Shown here one piece after another: positions 9,631-18,154 of a stretch of DNA of 64,000 nt (within the stretch, counting starts at the first letter, position 1; every line of letters starts with the position of its first letter). Where the stretch lies: NCBI RefSeq assembly GCF_019469185.1, contig NZ_CP048264.1:1550001-1614000 (forward strand), read 5' to 3'. Made by a program: the position numbers and the translations under genes. This DNA is from Gilliamella sp. ESL0441. Lineage in GTDB: Bacteria; Pseudomonadota; Gammaproteobacteria; Enterobacterales; Orbaceae. The notes under the pieces were generated by a model that was not told the origin of the DNA, did no database searches, and was given only the letters and a program-made list of their open reading frames with translations.

Positions 9631-11775
9631 GTGCATCCAATTATCTTAACTTTACGTAAAGTCTTTTATAGTAGTAATCTACTTTTCAGTATTCGTATGT
9701 TAATCAGTTTAACAGGTTCAACCTTGGTTCCTTGGTACTTAGGCTATGTGTCGTATGTCATTCCTTTAACACTGGGTGTTGTGGCAGCAGGATTATCCGA
9801 AATTGATACACGTTTACTAAGCCGATGTATAAATATTTTATTAACGTTAGTGTGTTTTGCGGTTGCTACTTTTTCTGTTGAGCTATTATTTAATATTCCA
9901 CTTCTATTCATTATAGGATTAATGAGTTCAACATTTATTTTCATTATGCTTGGTTCTTTGGGGCAACGATATGGCGTTATTGCTTTTGGATCGTTATTAA
10001 TCGCAGCCTATACCATGTTAGGACATAATTTATTTGATGATAATTACACGCTACCTTGTTATTTATTACTCGGCGCTTTATGGTATAACATTGTTTCTTT
10101 GATTGAATCCCTCATTCAGCCAATTCGAACTACCCAACAGACTATTTCAACTTGTTTTGTTAAATTAAGTCATTACCTTGATGCTAAAGCGGCAATGTTT
10201 GATCCGGATGAAACTCATGAATTTAAAAGTCAAACATTAGAATTAACCGAATGTAACAATCAAGTAATTAATGTGTTTAATCAAGCTAAACACGCTCTTT
10301 TCAATCGATTAAAAGCTTATCAAGGTCAATCATATGTGAAGAAAATGCTTAGTTATTACTTTGTGGCTCAAGATATTCATGAGCGAGCAAGCTCTTCACA
10401 TGGTGATTATCAAGCGCTAAGTCAACATTTTAAACATAGTGATATTTTATTTCGCTTTGCACGAATTTTGAATTTACAAGCAAAAGCATGTGCCAAATTA
10501 GCCGTTTCCATTAAAATGAATCAAACTTATCAGCATGATTCATTATTTGCTCGTCATTTTTCATATTTAGAAGAAGCTATAACCCATTATCAAGCTAAAG
10601 ATAAAACGGAAGTTTTACTGGTTAAATCCCTGCAAAATCTTTATCAAAATTTGTTATCTATCGACTTATTATTAGCAAATATTGATAATGAACAACATCT
10701 ATCAAAAGACAAAGAAAATAATGAATTAATTGATGAGGAACTCACAAGTTTCTATGATATCTTTGCTAAAATTAAACATAATTTAACACTCAAATCCGCC
10801 CTTTTTCGTCATGCAATACGTATGAGTATTGTTCTGTTTGTTGGCTATATCATCATCTATTTTTCTAATCTTTCTCATGGTTATTGGATTATCCTTACCA
10901 GTCTTTTTGTTTGCCAACCAAACTATTCAACGACTAAATATCGACTAAAATTACGTATCATTGGTACTATATTAGGTATTATTGTTGGCATTCCGTTAAC
11001 CTACCTATTTCCAAGCATCATTGAACAGTTAATTTTAATCATCATAACTGGTTGGCTATTTTTCTTATTTAAAAATTCTCAATATGCTTACGCTACCGCA
11101 TTTATTACATTATTAGTCTTTTTTAGTTTCAGTTTAATTGGCGAAAACAGTGTAGAAGTTGCTATTTTACGAATTATAGCAACATTGATAGGCTGTTTTA
11201 TTGCTTGGTTTGCTGTTAGTTTTATTTGGCCAGACTGGAAATTTAGAAATTTAACCAAACTAGTTGATCGTGTTTGCCATGATGATAGTCACTATCTGGC
11301 GCTTATTGGAAGTCAATATTTAACGGGTAAAACCAATGACCCAAAATATCGATTAGCAAGACGCGCCGCTCACGATAGTAATGCAGATCTATCGACATTG
11401 ATTAGCCTGATGACAAAAGAACCTCATGTAAATCGAAACGTGATTGAACAGGGTTTTCGTTTATTAACGCTTAATCACACCTTAATCAGCTATCTTTCAA
11501 CCTTAGGTTCGCACCGTGATAAGATCATTGCTCGAGATACATTGGATCTATTTGATGATCTATCTGTCTATATCATCAATCTTTTAAACGATAAAAAACT
11601 CGATGAAAATGCACAAGTCATGAAAAAAACGATTTCAAATTATATTGAAACCATTTCCATTAATGACGAACAAAACACTAATGATCTTTTGGTTTTACAG
11701 CAACTGGCATTAATTTTGGACATTCTACCTGAATTCATTCATTTAGTGGTTCAGTTAGAAGATCCAACCAACTGA
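9631..11775 (+). CDS. yccS: YccS/YhfK family inner-membrane protein (FUSC-like)
   Basis: This 714-residue polytopic protein has two clusters of about six transmembrane helices (about residues 18-160 and 395-535). Each is followed by a soluble helical region, the layout of the FUSC/aromatic-acid exporter superfamily. Its N-terminal half matches E. coli YccS closely (VPWYLGYVSYVIPLTLGVV, LGSLGQRYGVIAFGSLLIA, YYFVAQDIHERASSSH, HFKHSDILFRF). The substrate of YccS is unknown. The start is a GTG at 9631. It appears to be a single-gene unit. Confidence 0.88.
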   Translation: MHPIILTLRKVFYSSNLLFSIRMLISLTGSTLVPWYLGYVSYVIPLTLGVVAAGLSEIDTRLLSRCINILLTLVCFAVATFSVELLFNIPLLFIIGLMSSTFIFIMLGSLGQRYGVIAFGSLLIAAYTMLGHNLFDDNYTLPCYLLLGALWYNIVSLIESLIQPIRTTQQTISTCFVKLSHYLDAKAAMFDPDETHEFKSQTLELTECNNQVINVFNQAKHALFNRLKAYQGQSYVKKMLSYYFVAQDIHERASSSHGDYQALSQHFKHSDILFRFARILNLQAKACAKLAVSIKMNQTYQHDSLFARHFSYLEEAITHYQAKDKTEVLLVKSLQNLYQNLLSIDLLLANIDNEQHLSKDKENNELIDEELTSFYDIFAKIKHNLTLKSALFRHAIRMSIVLFVGYIIIYFSNLSHGYWIILTSLFVCQPNYSTTKYRLKLRIIGTILGIIVGIPLTYLFPSIIEQLILIIITGWLFFLFKNSQYAYATAFITLLVFFSFSLIGENSVEVAILRIIATLIGCFIAWFAVSFIWPDWKFRNLTKLVDRVCHDDSHYLALIGSQYLTGKTNDPKYRLARRAAHDSNADLSTLISLMTKEPHVNRNVIEQGFRLLTLNHTLISYLSTLGSHRDKIIARDTLDLFDDLSVYIINLLNDKKLDENAQVMKKTISNYIETISINDEQNTNDLLVLQQLALILDILPEFIHLVVQLEDPTN

Positions 11776-11879
11776 TTGCTTAGAAAATTTAGATGTTTGA
11801 GGATCATTGATGAATCTGGTCAAAATTAATTATATTCTCAAACATCTAATAAAAATTTTTGGTATGCTTCAAGGTAATT

Positions 11880-12467
11880 TTAATGACTAAATGGATTTTC
11901 TTTACCAATGTAAACTAATGGATTGGTAAAATTCTTTAATTTATCAGCATCAATTTCAAATCCAAATATAAAATCGGATTCAAAATAAGGACCACTATCT
12001 TCAATAGTGTGATCAGGGCTAATAATCGCTATAGCATTCAACTCATTTAATGCAAATGACTTGAGTTGTTTCGAATCTTTATCGAACACATAGACAAAAT
12101 CTGAATCTGATAAGCCTGATTTAGCGATAAATATTTCATAATCCCTACCTTCAATACGGTAGTAATTATTTTTATATTCTGCACTTACTGGATCGGTATG
12201 ATTTTGCTCTGCACGACTTAAGAAGAAAGCGCCAATTGAACGACCACCATGATTAAGTAAATCATCAGTAACAGAGATAAATGCAAAACGTTTTTTTTCT
12301 TCTAAATAATCAATATATTTTAATTTATGCAATTCAATATTTTTAGTTATTTGTTTATCATCAGATAGATTTGAAGCTGGGGTAGCTTTTGCATAACACA
12401 CAAAACTTGACAGTGTAACAACAACTAAAACACCTATTTTTCTAAATGATTTTTTAATACAACTCAT
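11880..12467 (-). CDS. Exported hypothetical protein, paralogue of the adjacent lipoprotein
   Basis: I do not recognise a named family. The 195-residue product starts with a signal-peptide-like stretch (KKSFRKIGVLVVVTLSSFVCYAKA), so it is probably exported. Residues 95-195 align with residues 90-195 of the lipoprotein encoded at 13008-13994. Shared positions include a W/VYxFD-like strand, ALNELNAIAII versus ILSIEATAIL, a GF(E/D)(I/L) strand and a KENPF versus KDNPF ending. It therefore looks like a one-domain paralogue of that longer protein. AAGGATGGAG precedes the ATG. Confidence 0.6.
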   Translation of the reverse strand: MSCIKKSFRKIGVLVVVTLSSFVCYAKATPASNLSDDKQITKNIELHKLKYIDYLEEKKRFAFISVTDDLLNHGGRSIGAFFLSRAEQNHTDPVSAEYKNNYYRIEGRDYEIFIAKSGLSDSDFVYVFDKDSKQLKSFALNELNAIAIISPDHTIEDSGPYFESDFIFGFEIDADKLKNFTNPLVYIGKENPFSH

Positions 12468-12880
12468 ACTCCATCCTTGATTATGCGGATATTTAAGTTT
12501 ATAGGATTAAACTTTATTTTTTATAAAATTATTATTAAACTGTCAAAATACCAAACAATCTAATAAACATATAATAAAACTTTTTGATACCAAAAATAAT
12601 TGTATTTAATTTTTGGCAATTATACTCTTATTTATGTAACAATAACTCAAAAAAATAAAAAAACTGAATTGTAAATTTTCAATATTCTATATTTTTACCT
12701 TTTCAGTTTTAAAATTATCTTACTGATTTAATGAATTTTATAAATATATTATGACCATAAAATGTTTTGAGTGTATTACATCAATTTAATAGTCTGTTAA
12801 GTCATATCCAATAAAATCTTGGTGATTATTATTTTTATTTCACTGGTAATACAAGTTTATTAAGACAAATTACTATTCCA
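12468..12880. other. AT-rich intergenic region, no gene seen
   Basis: The roughly 410 bp between the exported paralogue's start and the duplicated segment contains no credible open frame or terminator. It includes the promoter region of the 195-residue gene. I see nothing else assignable. Confidence 0.45.
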
Positions 12881-13146
12881 GGTTGTCGAGTTCACGGTTT
12901 TAGCACATTTAGTGTGCCTTCCTAATACATTTATTTTTATTGTCATTCTTTCAAATACCAACAAACTTTGGTTAAAGTTTAACTGGATAATATCTTGTAA
13001 GTCCCATTTAATGACGATTATCACATTTCAATGCTATCCCTTCCTTTTCAGGCACAATAAAATGAAGTTCATCACAGTAAAATGAGAACCATTCAAAGCC
13101 AAATACCACTGGCGGTAACGCTTTGAATAGTCGTCCTGCCCATTGG
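12881..13146. repeat. Duplicated segment, copy A
   Basis: This stretch spans the last about 45 codons of the lipoprotein gene plus about 125 bp of its 3' flank. It aligns with 14037-14299 nearly end to end, with scattered substitutions and small indels. Shared landmarks include GGTTGTC at the start, AGTGTGCCTTCCT, CATTTAATG(A/G)CGATTATC at the gene end and CCCATTGG at the far end. The offset of about 1,155 bp equals one gene plus flank, which is what a tandem duplication predicts. Confidence 0.8.
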
Positions 13147-13994
13147 AGTTTGTCTCTACTATCTGTATGAAAATTATTTAATTTAGCAAACATGCCAAGT
13201 TCGCCATGATCTAAGTGCTTTTTAAAAATCGTGTGACCTTTATTATCCAAGACTTGTAGTTCTCTTATAGAAGTATCCATATCCGACCCAACAAGATCCT
13301 GAACATAAAACGTCATATCATTAGCTTTAGCCATATAGCTTTTTATTAAATTTTTGTCATCACCATAAATTTTATTTGATAATTTATCTGATCCTGTATC
13401 CGGATAATTTGCATTTGGAATTAACCGCCAATCAAGTGGTGTAAGTTGTTCTTGTGCAAAAGGATTATCTTTTGTTATAGAAACCAATAAATCATAATCT
13501 GAACGAAACCTTGGCAATAATTCTTGCGGTAAGTCGAATCCAATTCGATAATCTTCCGTATCATAAGGAGGCGAACGATCGGATCTAAAAAAATCTAATA
13601 TCGCCGTTGCTTCTATAGATAAAATTGGATAGGAGTAGAGTTGATTGTTTGTGTAATCATAAATCCAGAAATACGCATCTTCTGCAATCCCTGCCATTTT
13701 CATAAACAATTTGCGTTCTTTGTCGGTTAATGTATATTTTTTTGGGGTTAGATTGGCATGTAGTATTTTTTTGTCAGCATCGGGCGGTAAAGTTTCCGAT
13801 AACGATACATGAAAAAATATCCTATCAGGGTCGAGATATTCGACGCTCTCCACATTATATATCTCGACATCTTTTATTACTTTTATGTTCGATTCAGCAG
13901 TTTCAGATTTATCCGAATTGGTGTTGGTGCTGCAATTGCTGAGTAATAACAATGTGATAAAACTCATCAGTAATAAATATAACTGCTTTTTCAT
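13008..13994 (-). CDS. Putative lipoprotein of unknown function
   Basis: The 328-residue product from MKKQLYLLLMSF has a lipobox (LLLLSNC, cysteine near residue 21), so it is probably lipid-anchored. AGGAA lies five bases before this ATG; an upstream ATG at 14051 would add 19 residues without a signal and lies in duplicated DNA. A first domain (about residues 40-175) matches the 195-residue paralogue next door. The second part (about 180-328) has no recognisable family and ends in WFSFYCDELHFIVPEKEG. Function unknown. A decayed partial copy of its 3' end lies just upstream. Confidence 0.65.
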   Translation of the reverse strand: MKKQLYLLLMSFITLLLLSNCSTNTNSDKSETAESNIKVIKDVEIYNVESVEYLDPDRIFFHVSLSETLPPDADKKILHANLTPKKYTLTDKERKLFMKMAGIAEDAYFWIYDYTNNQLYSYPILSIEATAILDFFRSDRSPPYDTEDYRIGFDLPQELLPRFRSDYDLLVSITKDNPFAQEQLTPLDWRLIPNANYPDTGSDKLSNKIYGDDKNLIKSYMAKANDMTFYVQDLVGSDMDTSIRELQVLDNKGHTIFKKHLDHGELGMFAKLNNFHTDSRDKLQWAGRLFKALPPVVFGFEWFSFYCDELHFIVPEKEGIALKCDNRH

Positions 13995-14036
13995 TTTATT
14001 TCCTATGCACTTTTTATAAGACAACGTTATGCTACT

Positions 14037-14299
14037 GGTTGTCTGATTCACTGTTTAAGCACATTGAGTGTGCCTTCCTGTTACAGGTATTTTTATTATA
14101 CCTTTTACTAACAATAAGGCACTTGTGTTAATTTTTACAAGATAATGTCTTGAAAGTTTCATTTAATGGCGATTATCCCCTTTGGTGTTATTTCGTCATT
14201 GTAAGGGAAATAAAATCGAAGTCTTCACAGCTAAATGCGAACTATTCAAAGCAAAATACCATTAAAGGTAAATCTTTAAATAGTTGCTCTCCCCATTGG
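14037..14299. repeat. Duplicated segment, copy B (decayed)
   Basis: This is the second copy of 12881-13146, in the same orientation. It lies between the start of the lipoprotein gene and the end of nfo. It carries the remnant 3' coding end and the same 3' flank. The upstream part of the copied gene is gone, so the repeat ends about 12 bp from the nfo stop. Confidence 0.8.
14163..14298 (-). pseudogene. 3' remnant of a duplicated lipoprotein gene
   Basis: Translated in the frame of the neighbouring lipoprotein, this segment reads QWGEQLFKDLPLMVFCFE, then a TAG, then FAFSCEDFDFISLTMTK. The intact gene has QWAGRLFKALPPVVFGFEWFSFYCDELHFI. The TAG replaces the tryptophan TGG, and further stops follow before the original gene end. 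No 5' portion remains. It is therefore a decayed tail of a tandem duplicate, not a functional gene. Confidence 0.8.
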
Positions 14300-14310
14300 T
14301 ATTTTTTAAT

Positions 14311-15159
14311 TTAATTTTCTTTACTCTGTGCTTTTAGCCATGCGATTTCTTGTGACCAAATATCCGGATCGATAGTTTCGAGAATCAGCGGGATTTCATC
14401 AATTCTTGGATCTTGCATAATATATTTAAAAGCCGTTTCACCTATGTTCCCTTTTCCTAAACTGTTATGGCGGTCAACATGGCTAGCAAGTTCACTTTTG
14501 GCATCGTTTAAATGCATGCCTCGTAAATATTTAAAACCAACAATTTTTTCAAATTCGGCGAACGTTTCTTGACAGGCTTTTTCAGTACGTAAATCATAAC
14601 CAGCAGCAAAGGCATGACAAGTATCGATACAGACACCAACGCGAGTTTTATCTTCCACTTGGTCAATAATTTGTGCCAAATGTTCAAATTTATAACCTAA
14701 ATTAGAGCCTTGACCTGCGGTATTTTCAATTACGGCAACCACATTGTTAGTTTTATCTAACGTAATATTAATAGATTGAGCAATTCGGCTGAGGCATTCA
14801 TCAACAGATATCTGTTTTAAATGACTACCCGGGTGGAAATTAAGTAACGTTAATCCGAGTTGCTCACAACGCTGCATTTCATCTAAAAAGGCGATGCGTG
14901 ATTTTTCAAGTTGTTCACTATCCGGATGACCTAAATTGATAAGATAACTATCATGTGGCAATATCTGTTTACTAGTAAAGCCGTATTTTTCACAGCGCTT
15001 TTTAAAGCTATCAATCATAGCGCTTTCAAGTGGCTTTGCATGCCATTGACGTTGATTTTTGGTGAATAGCGCAAAAGCAGTTGCGCCAATTTGATAAGCA
15101 TTGATTGGGGCGTTATCGACCCCACCAGAAGCGCTGACATGCGCGCCAACATATTTCAT
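14311..15159 (-). CDS. nfo: Endonuclease IV (AP endonuclease)
   Basis: Nfo cleaves DNA 5' of abasic sites in base-excision repair, using a three-zinc centre in a TIM barrel. The 282-residue protein begins [14 protein letters not shown]. It keeps the metal-ligand segments [67 protein letters not shown] and LILETI. Length is the same as the E. coli family norm (about 285). It is transcribed in the same direction as yejK upstream, with a 42-bp gap. Confidence 0.95.
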   Translation of the reverse strand: MKYVGAHVSASGGVDNAPINAYQIGATAFALFTKNQRQWHAKPLESAMIDSFKKRCEKYGFTSKQILPHDSYLINLGHPDSEQLEKSRIAFLDEMQRCEQLGLTLLNFHPGSHLKQISVDECLSRIAQSINITLDKTNNVVAVIENTAGQGSNLGYKFEHLAQIIDQVEDKTRVGVCIDTCHAFAAGYDLRTEKACQETFAEFEKIVGFKYLRGMHLNDAKSELASHVDRHNSLGKGNIGETAFKYIMQDPRIDEIPLILETIDPDIWSQEIAWLKAQSKEN

Positions 15160-15201
15160 ACTTTTGAATCCTGATAATTGTGTTAAAAAAGGAATTTATA
15201 A

Positions 15202-16206
15202 TTAGTTTGAACCACTATTACGTTGCAACTGATCACGTAAGTTAGGTGGTACACCTTTTATCACTAAAGAATCGGTTTGCGGATCCCATTTAATTCGTTC
15301 ACCAAGGAGATCGGAATCAAAGCTCAATGTTAATCCCCCGCCACTTCCTGAGAATTTTTTAAGTTGGCGCAAAGCACTACGATCAACGGGAAACGTTTCT
15401 TCCAAATCGTAATCACTGTTTTTAACAAATTCCATAAAATTGTTATCACCATTAGTTGGTAATTCATTGGCAAGATTTTTAAGCTCAATTTCTTCACCTG
15501 CTTGCAATTGAGCTTGGCAATAATTGTAAACATTTTCACGTGCGTGAACTTTGTCTTGTTTATCAAATTGCATTTCTTGACAATAATCATCAACCGCTTT
15601 CACTAAAGTTTTATTTTGTGCTTTAGCATCTAACCCTTCGCTTGCACCTAAGTAATCCATAAAAAAGTCTGATACTTTACGCCCTACTCTTCCTTTTAAA
15701 AAGGTCAAATAACGTTTAGAATCATTAGCTGTTTCCCATTCAGTGATATCGATTCGAGCGATAATATCAGCGTGATCAATATCTAAATATTGTGTTTCAG
15801 ATATATCAAGTTGTTCATTGACTAACATGCTCGAACAACTATTTAAAACCGCAATGATCAGATACTCTACCGCTAAATAACGGTAATGACAAAAAACGAC
15901 TGTGCCGCCTTCAGCAAAAGGGTATTTAGCAAGTTCATTGCGTAACTGTTTAGTGGATTCTTGACTAAAATGTAAAAAATCTTGGTTGCCAAGCCGTAAT
16001 TCTTTAAGTGATTGTTCAAATAAACTTTCTTCGTTGAACAGACCGTATGCTTTACTTTTATTATTATAAATACGATTTATATCTTCAATTAAATTAACCA
16101 CAGCTTGCTGATTACTTAGCATCGAGTCACGCAATTGTAGTTCAATTTCGGTATCGCTTTTTCTAATTAATTTATGCAAGATAACTTTTTCTATTTGTAC
16201 ACTCAT
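15202..16206 (-). CDS. yejK: Nucleoid-associated protein YejK (NdpA)
   Basis: YejK/NdpA is a spermidine-nucleoid-associated protein of the 37-kDa family. The 334-residue sequence has family segments at the expected places: the N-terminal IEKVILHKL, the central [15 protein letters not shown], the [24 protein letters not shown] stretch and the C-terminal [14 protein letters not shown]. Length matches E. coli (335). AGGA lies eight bases before the ATG. Its molecular role beyond nucleoid association is not well defined. Confidence 0.93.
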   Translation of the reverse strand: MSVQIEKVILHKLIRKSDTEIELQLRDSMLSNQQAVVNLIEDINRIYNNKSKAYGLFNEESLFEQSLKELRLGNQDFLHFSQESTKQLRNELAKYPFAEGGTVVFCHYRYLAVEYLIIAVLNSCSSMLVNEQLDISETQYLDIDHADIIARIDITEWETANDSKRYLTFLKGRVGRKVSDFFMDYLGASEGLDAKAQNKTLVKAVDDYCQEMQFDKQDKVHARENVYNYCQAQLQAGEEIELKNLANELPTNGDNNFMEFVKNSDYDLEETFPVDRSALRQLKKFSGSGGGLTLSFDSDLLGERIKWDPQTDSLVIKGVPPNLRDQLQRNSGSN

Positions 16207-16567
16207 TAGGGATTCCTATTTGGATCGCAATATTAAATTATGGTATATTTTACCAAAGCACTGAAAAAGTGCTATCAACAAATGAAAACCTGTTTGACTT
16301 ATATGAGATAAACATTTCAAAATCGGCAATAACATCTTATCTACTTAAGCTTTCTTACTATTTAAAGCTACAATATATGACGGTGATTCGCTTTCTAAAA
16401 ATTTTTTTGGCATTAATTGAATATTAATTTTAAATGTTGGTTTGATAAATCTTCAAAGTAACGAATATTGCTAATTCAACTAGCAAACGTCACTGACTTT
16501 AAATAATATATCAAACTATATTGTAAACAAATAACCTTTAAAAAAACCTTATGTGGTAATAACAACT
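16207..16567. other. Intergenic region between divergent yejK and MATE gene
   Basis: About 350 bp, AT-rich, containing both divergent promoters. I find no open frame, clear terminator or regulator site. Confidence 0.4.
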
Positions 16568-17959
16568 ATGGCTCACTCCAAAGATATTTATAATGATTTC
16601 AGAAATAAAAAAATCAGTTCATTATTTTGGCAATATGCATTACCGGCCGTAATAGGAACTATTGTTAATACGTTATATAACATTATTGATGGTATTTTTA
16701 TCGGTCATTGGATTGGGCGTGAAGCTCTCAGTGCCGCTGGACTTATTTTGCCAGTCATGAATTTTGCGGCAGGAATAGGTATGTTAGTTGGAATTGGTTC
16801 TGCTAGCCGAATATCAATTTTTTTAGGGCGAGGCGAAAATGATCAGGCAGAAAAAGTTGCCGGTACCTCTTTTATGTTAACTGCGCTATTGAGTGGTTTA
16901 ACATTATCATTATTGCTTTATTTTGTTGATCCCGTTTTACGTTTTGTGGGGTCTAGTCCCGTCAATCACACCTATGCTAGAGAATTTTTAGAAGTCTTTT
17001 TACCCGGCAGTATCTTCCTAACATTGACGTTTAACTATAACAATATGATGCGTGCCAGTGGTTATCCGTTTAAAGCGATGGTAACGATGTTTGTCAGCGT
17101 GATTGCTAATATAATTTTAGCGCCAATTTTTATCATTGGTTTGGGTTGGGGTATGCGTGGTGCTGCCCTAGCAACGACGCTATCTATGTTGATAAGTTTT
17201 CTGTTTGTCATGCAGCATTTTATTAGTAAAAACAGCAATATTAAATTGTATCTACGGAATTTCAGACTCAATTTGAAAATTGTCAAAGCGATCTTATCTA
17301 TCGGGATGTCACCCTTTGCTATGCAAATTGCCGCTTCCGTTGTGGTTGTGTTTATCAACTGGCAACTCAATCACTATGCACCATTAGCCCATGAATCAAG
17401 CGATGATGCTATAGCGGCTTATTCAAATGCAAATCGACTTATTACCTTAATTATCATGATAGTTATCGGCATCAATCAAGGTATGCAACCTATAATTGGT
17501 TACAATTATGGTTCTAAAAATTACGCAAGAGTAAAAGCTACGTTTTTTTATGCCGTAAAAGTTGCAACGGTGGTCACTTCAATTGGATTTGTTCTTGGAT
17601 TCTTTATTCCTGATACATTAGTTAAAGCCTTCAGTTCCGAACAAGATTTAGTTTCATTATCAGCAATAGCGCTTCGTTACACTACGCTATCCTTTGCTTT
17701 TGTTGGTTTTCAAATGGTCACAACAAGCTTTTTCCAATGTATAGGTATGGCAAAGATTTCAATTTTACTAAGTCTATCAAGACAAATTTTAATTCTGTTA
17801 CCCGCCCTCTATATATTACCGTTATTCTTCGGTTTTGATGGCGTTTGGGCTGCATCACCAACAGCGGATCTCTTATCTACTGGGACAGCTTATATAGTGC
17901 TTTATTGCTATTTTAAATCAATTAGAAATAGAGATTGTTCCTTAAGACTAAATGAATAG
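16568..17959 (+). CDS. MATE family efflux transporter
   Basis: This is a 463-residue polytopic protein with about twelve hydrophobic segments and the two-fold repeat typical of MATE cation- or proton-coupled drug exporters. Diagnostic stretches are the N-terminal YALPAVIGTIVNTLYNIIDG and VGIGSASRISIFLG. The C-terminal half has INQGMQPIIGYNYGSKNY. It belongs to the NorM/MepA-like branch. The substrate cannot be told from sequence. I prefer the ATG at 16568; an in-frame GTG at 16553 is possible and neither has a strong ribosome-binding site. Confidence 0.85.
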   Translation: MAHSKDIYNDFRNKKISSLFWQYALPAVIGTIVNTLYNIIDGIFIGHWIGREALSAAGLILPVMNFAAGIGMLVGIGSASRISIFLGRGENDQAEKVAGTSFMLTALLSGLTLSLLLYFVDPVLRFVGSSPVNHTYAREFLEVFLPGSIFLTLTFNYNNMMRASGYPFKAMVTMFVSVIANIILAPIFIIGLGWGMRGAALATTLSMLISFLFVMQHFISKNSNIKLYLRNFRLNLKIVKAILSIGMSPFAMQIAASVVVVFINWQLNHYAPLAHESSDDAIAAYSNANRLITLIIMIVIGINQGMQPIIGYNYGSKNYARVKATFFYAVKVATVVTSIGFVLGFFIPDTLVKAFSSEQDLVSLSAIALRYTTLSFAFVGFQMVTTSFFQCIGMAKISILLSLSRQILILLPALYILPLFFGFDGVWAASPTADLLSTGTAYIVLYCYFKSIRNRDCSLRLNE

Positions 17960-18095
17960 TTTTAATTTTTATTTAACCATTAAAAAGCATCCCTTTGTCA
18001 AAAGGATAAAATTGAATAGATAAACAATAAACTTATGACCTATTAAGTAATTACCTTAAAAATTTAGTTATTTTTTTCAGAATGATACTTTTAAG

Positions 18096-18128
18096 TCAAA
18101 AAAAAAGCAGTACTTTTAGTACTGCTTT
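18096..18128 (-). terminator. Rho-independent terminator of the autotransporter gene
   Basis: An 11-bp perfect stem (AAAGCAGTACT at 18104-18114 with AGTACTGCTTT at 18118-18128) has a 3-nt loop. Read on the minus strand it is followed by a run of T's (18096-18103 are A on the plus strand). It lies 27 bp after the autotransporter stop. Confidence 0.85.
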
Positions 18129-18154
18129 AAACTTAGTTAGCTATATAAAAAATG

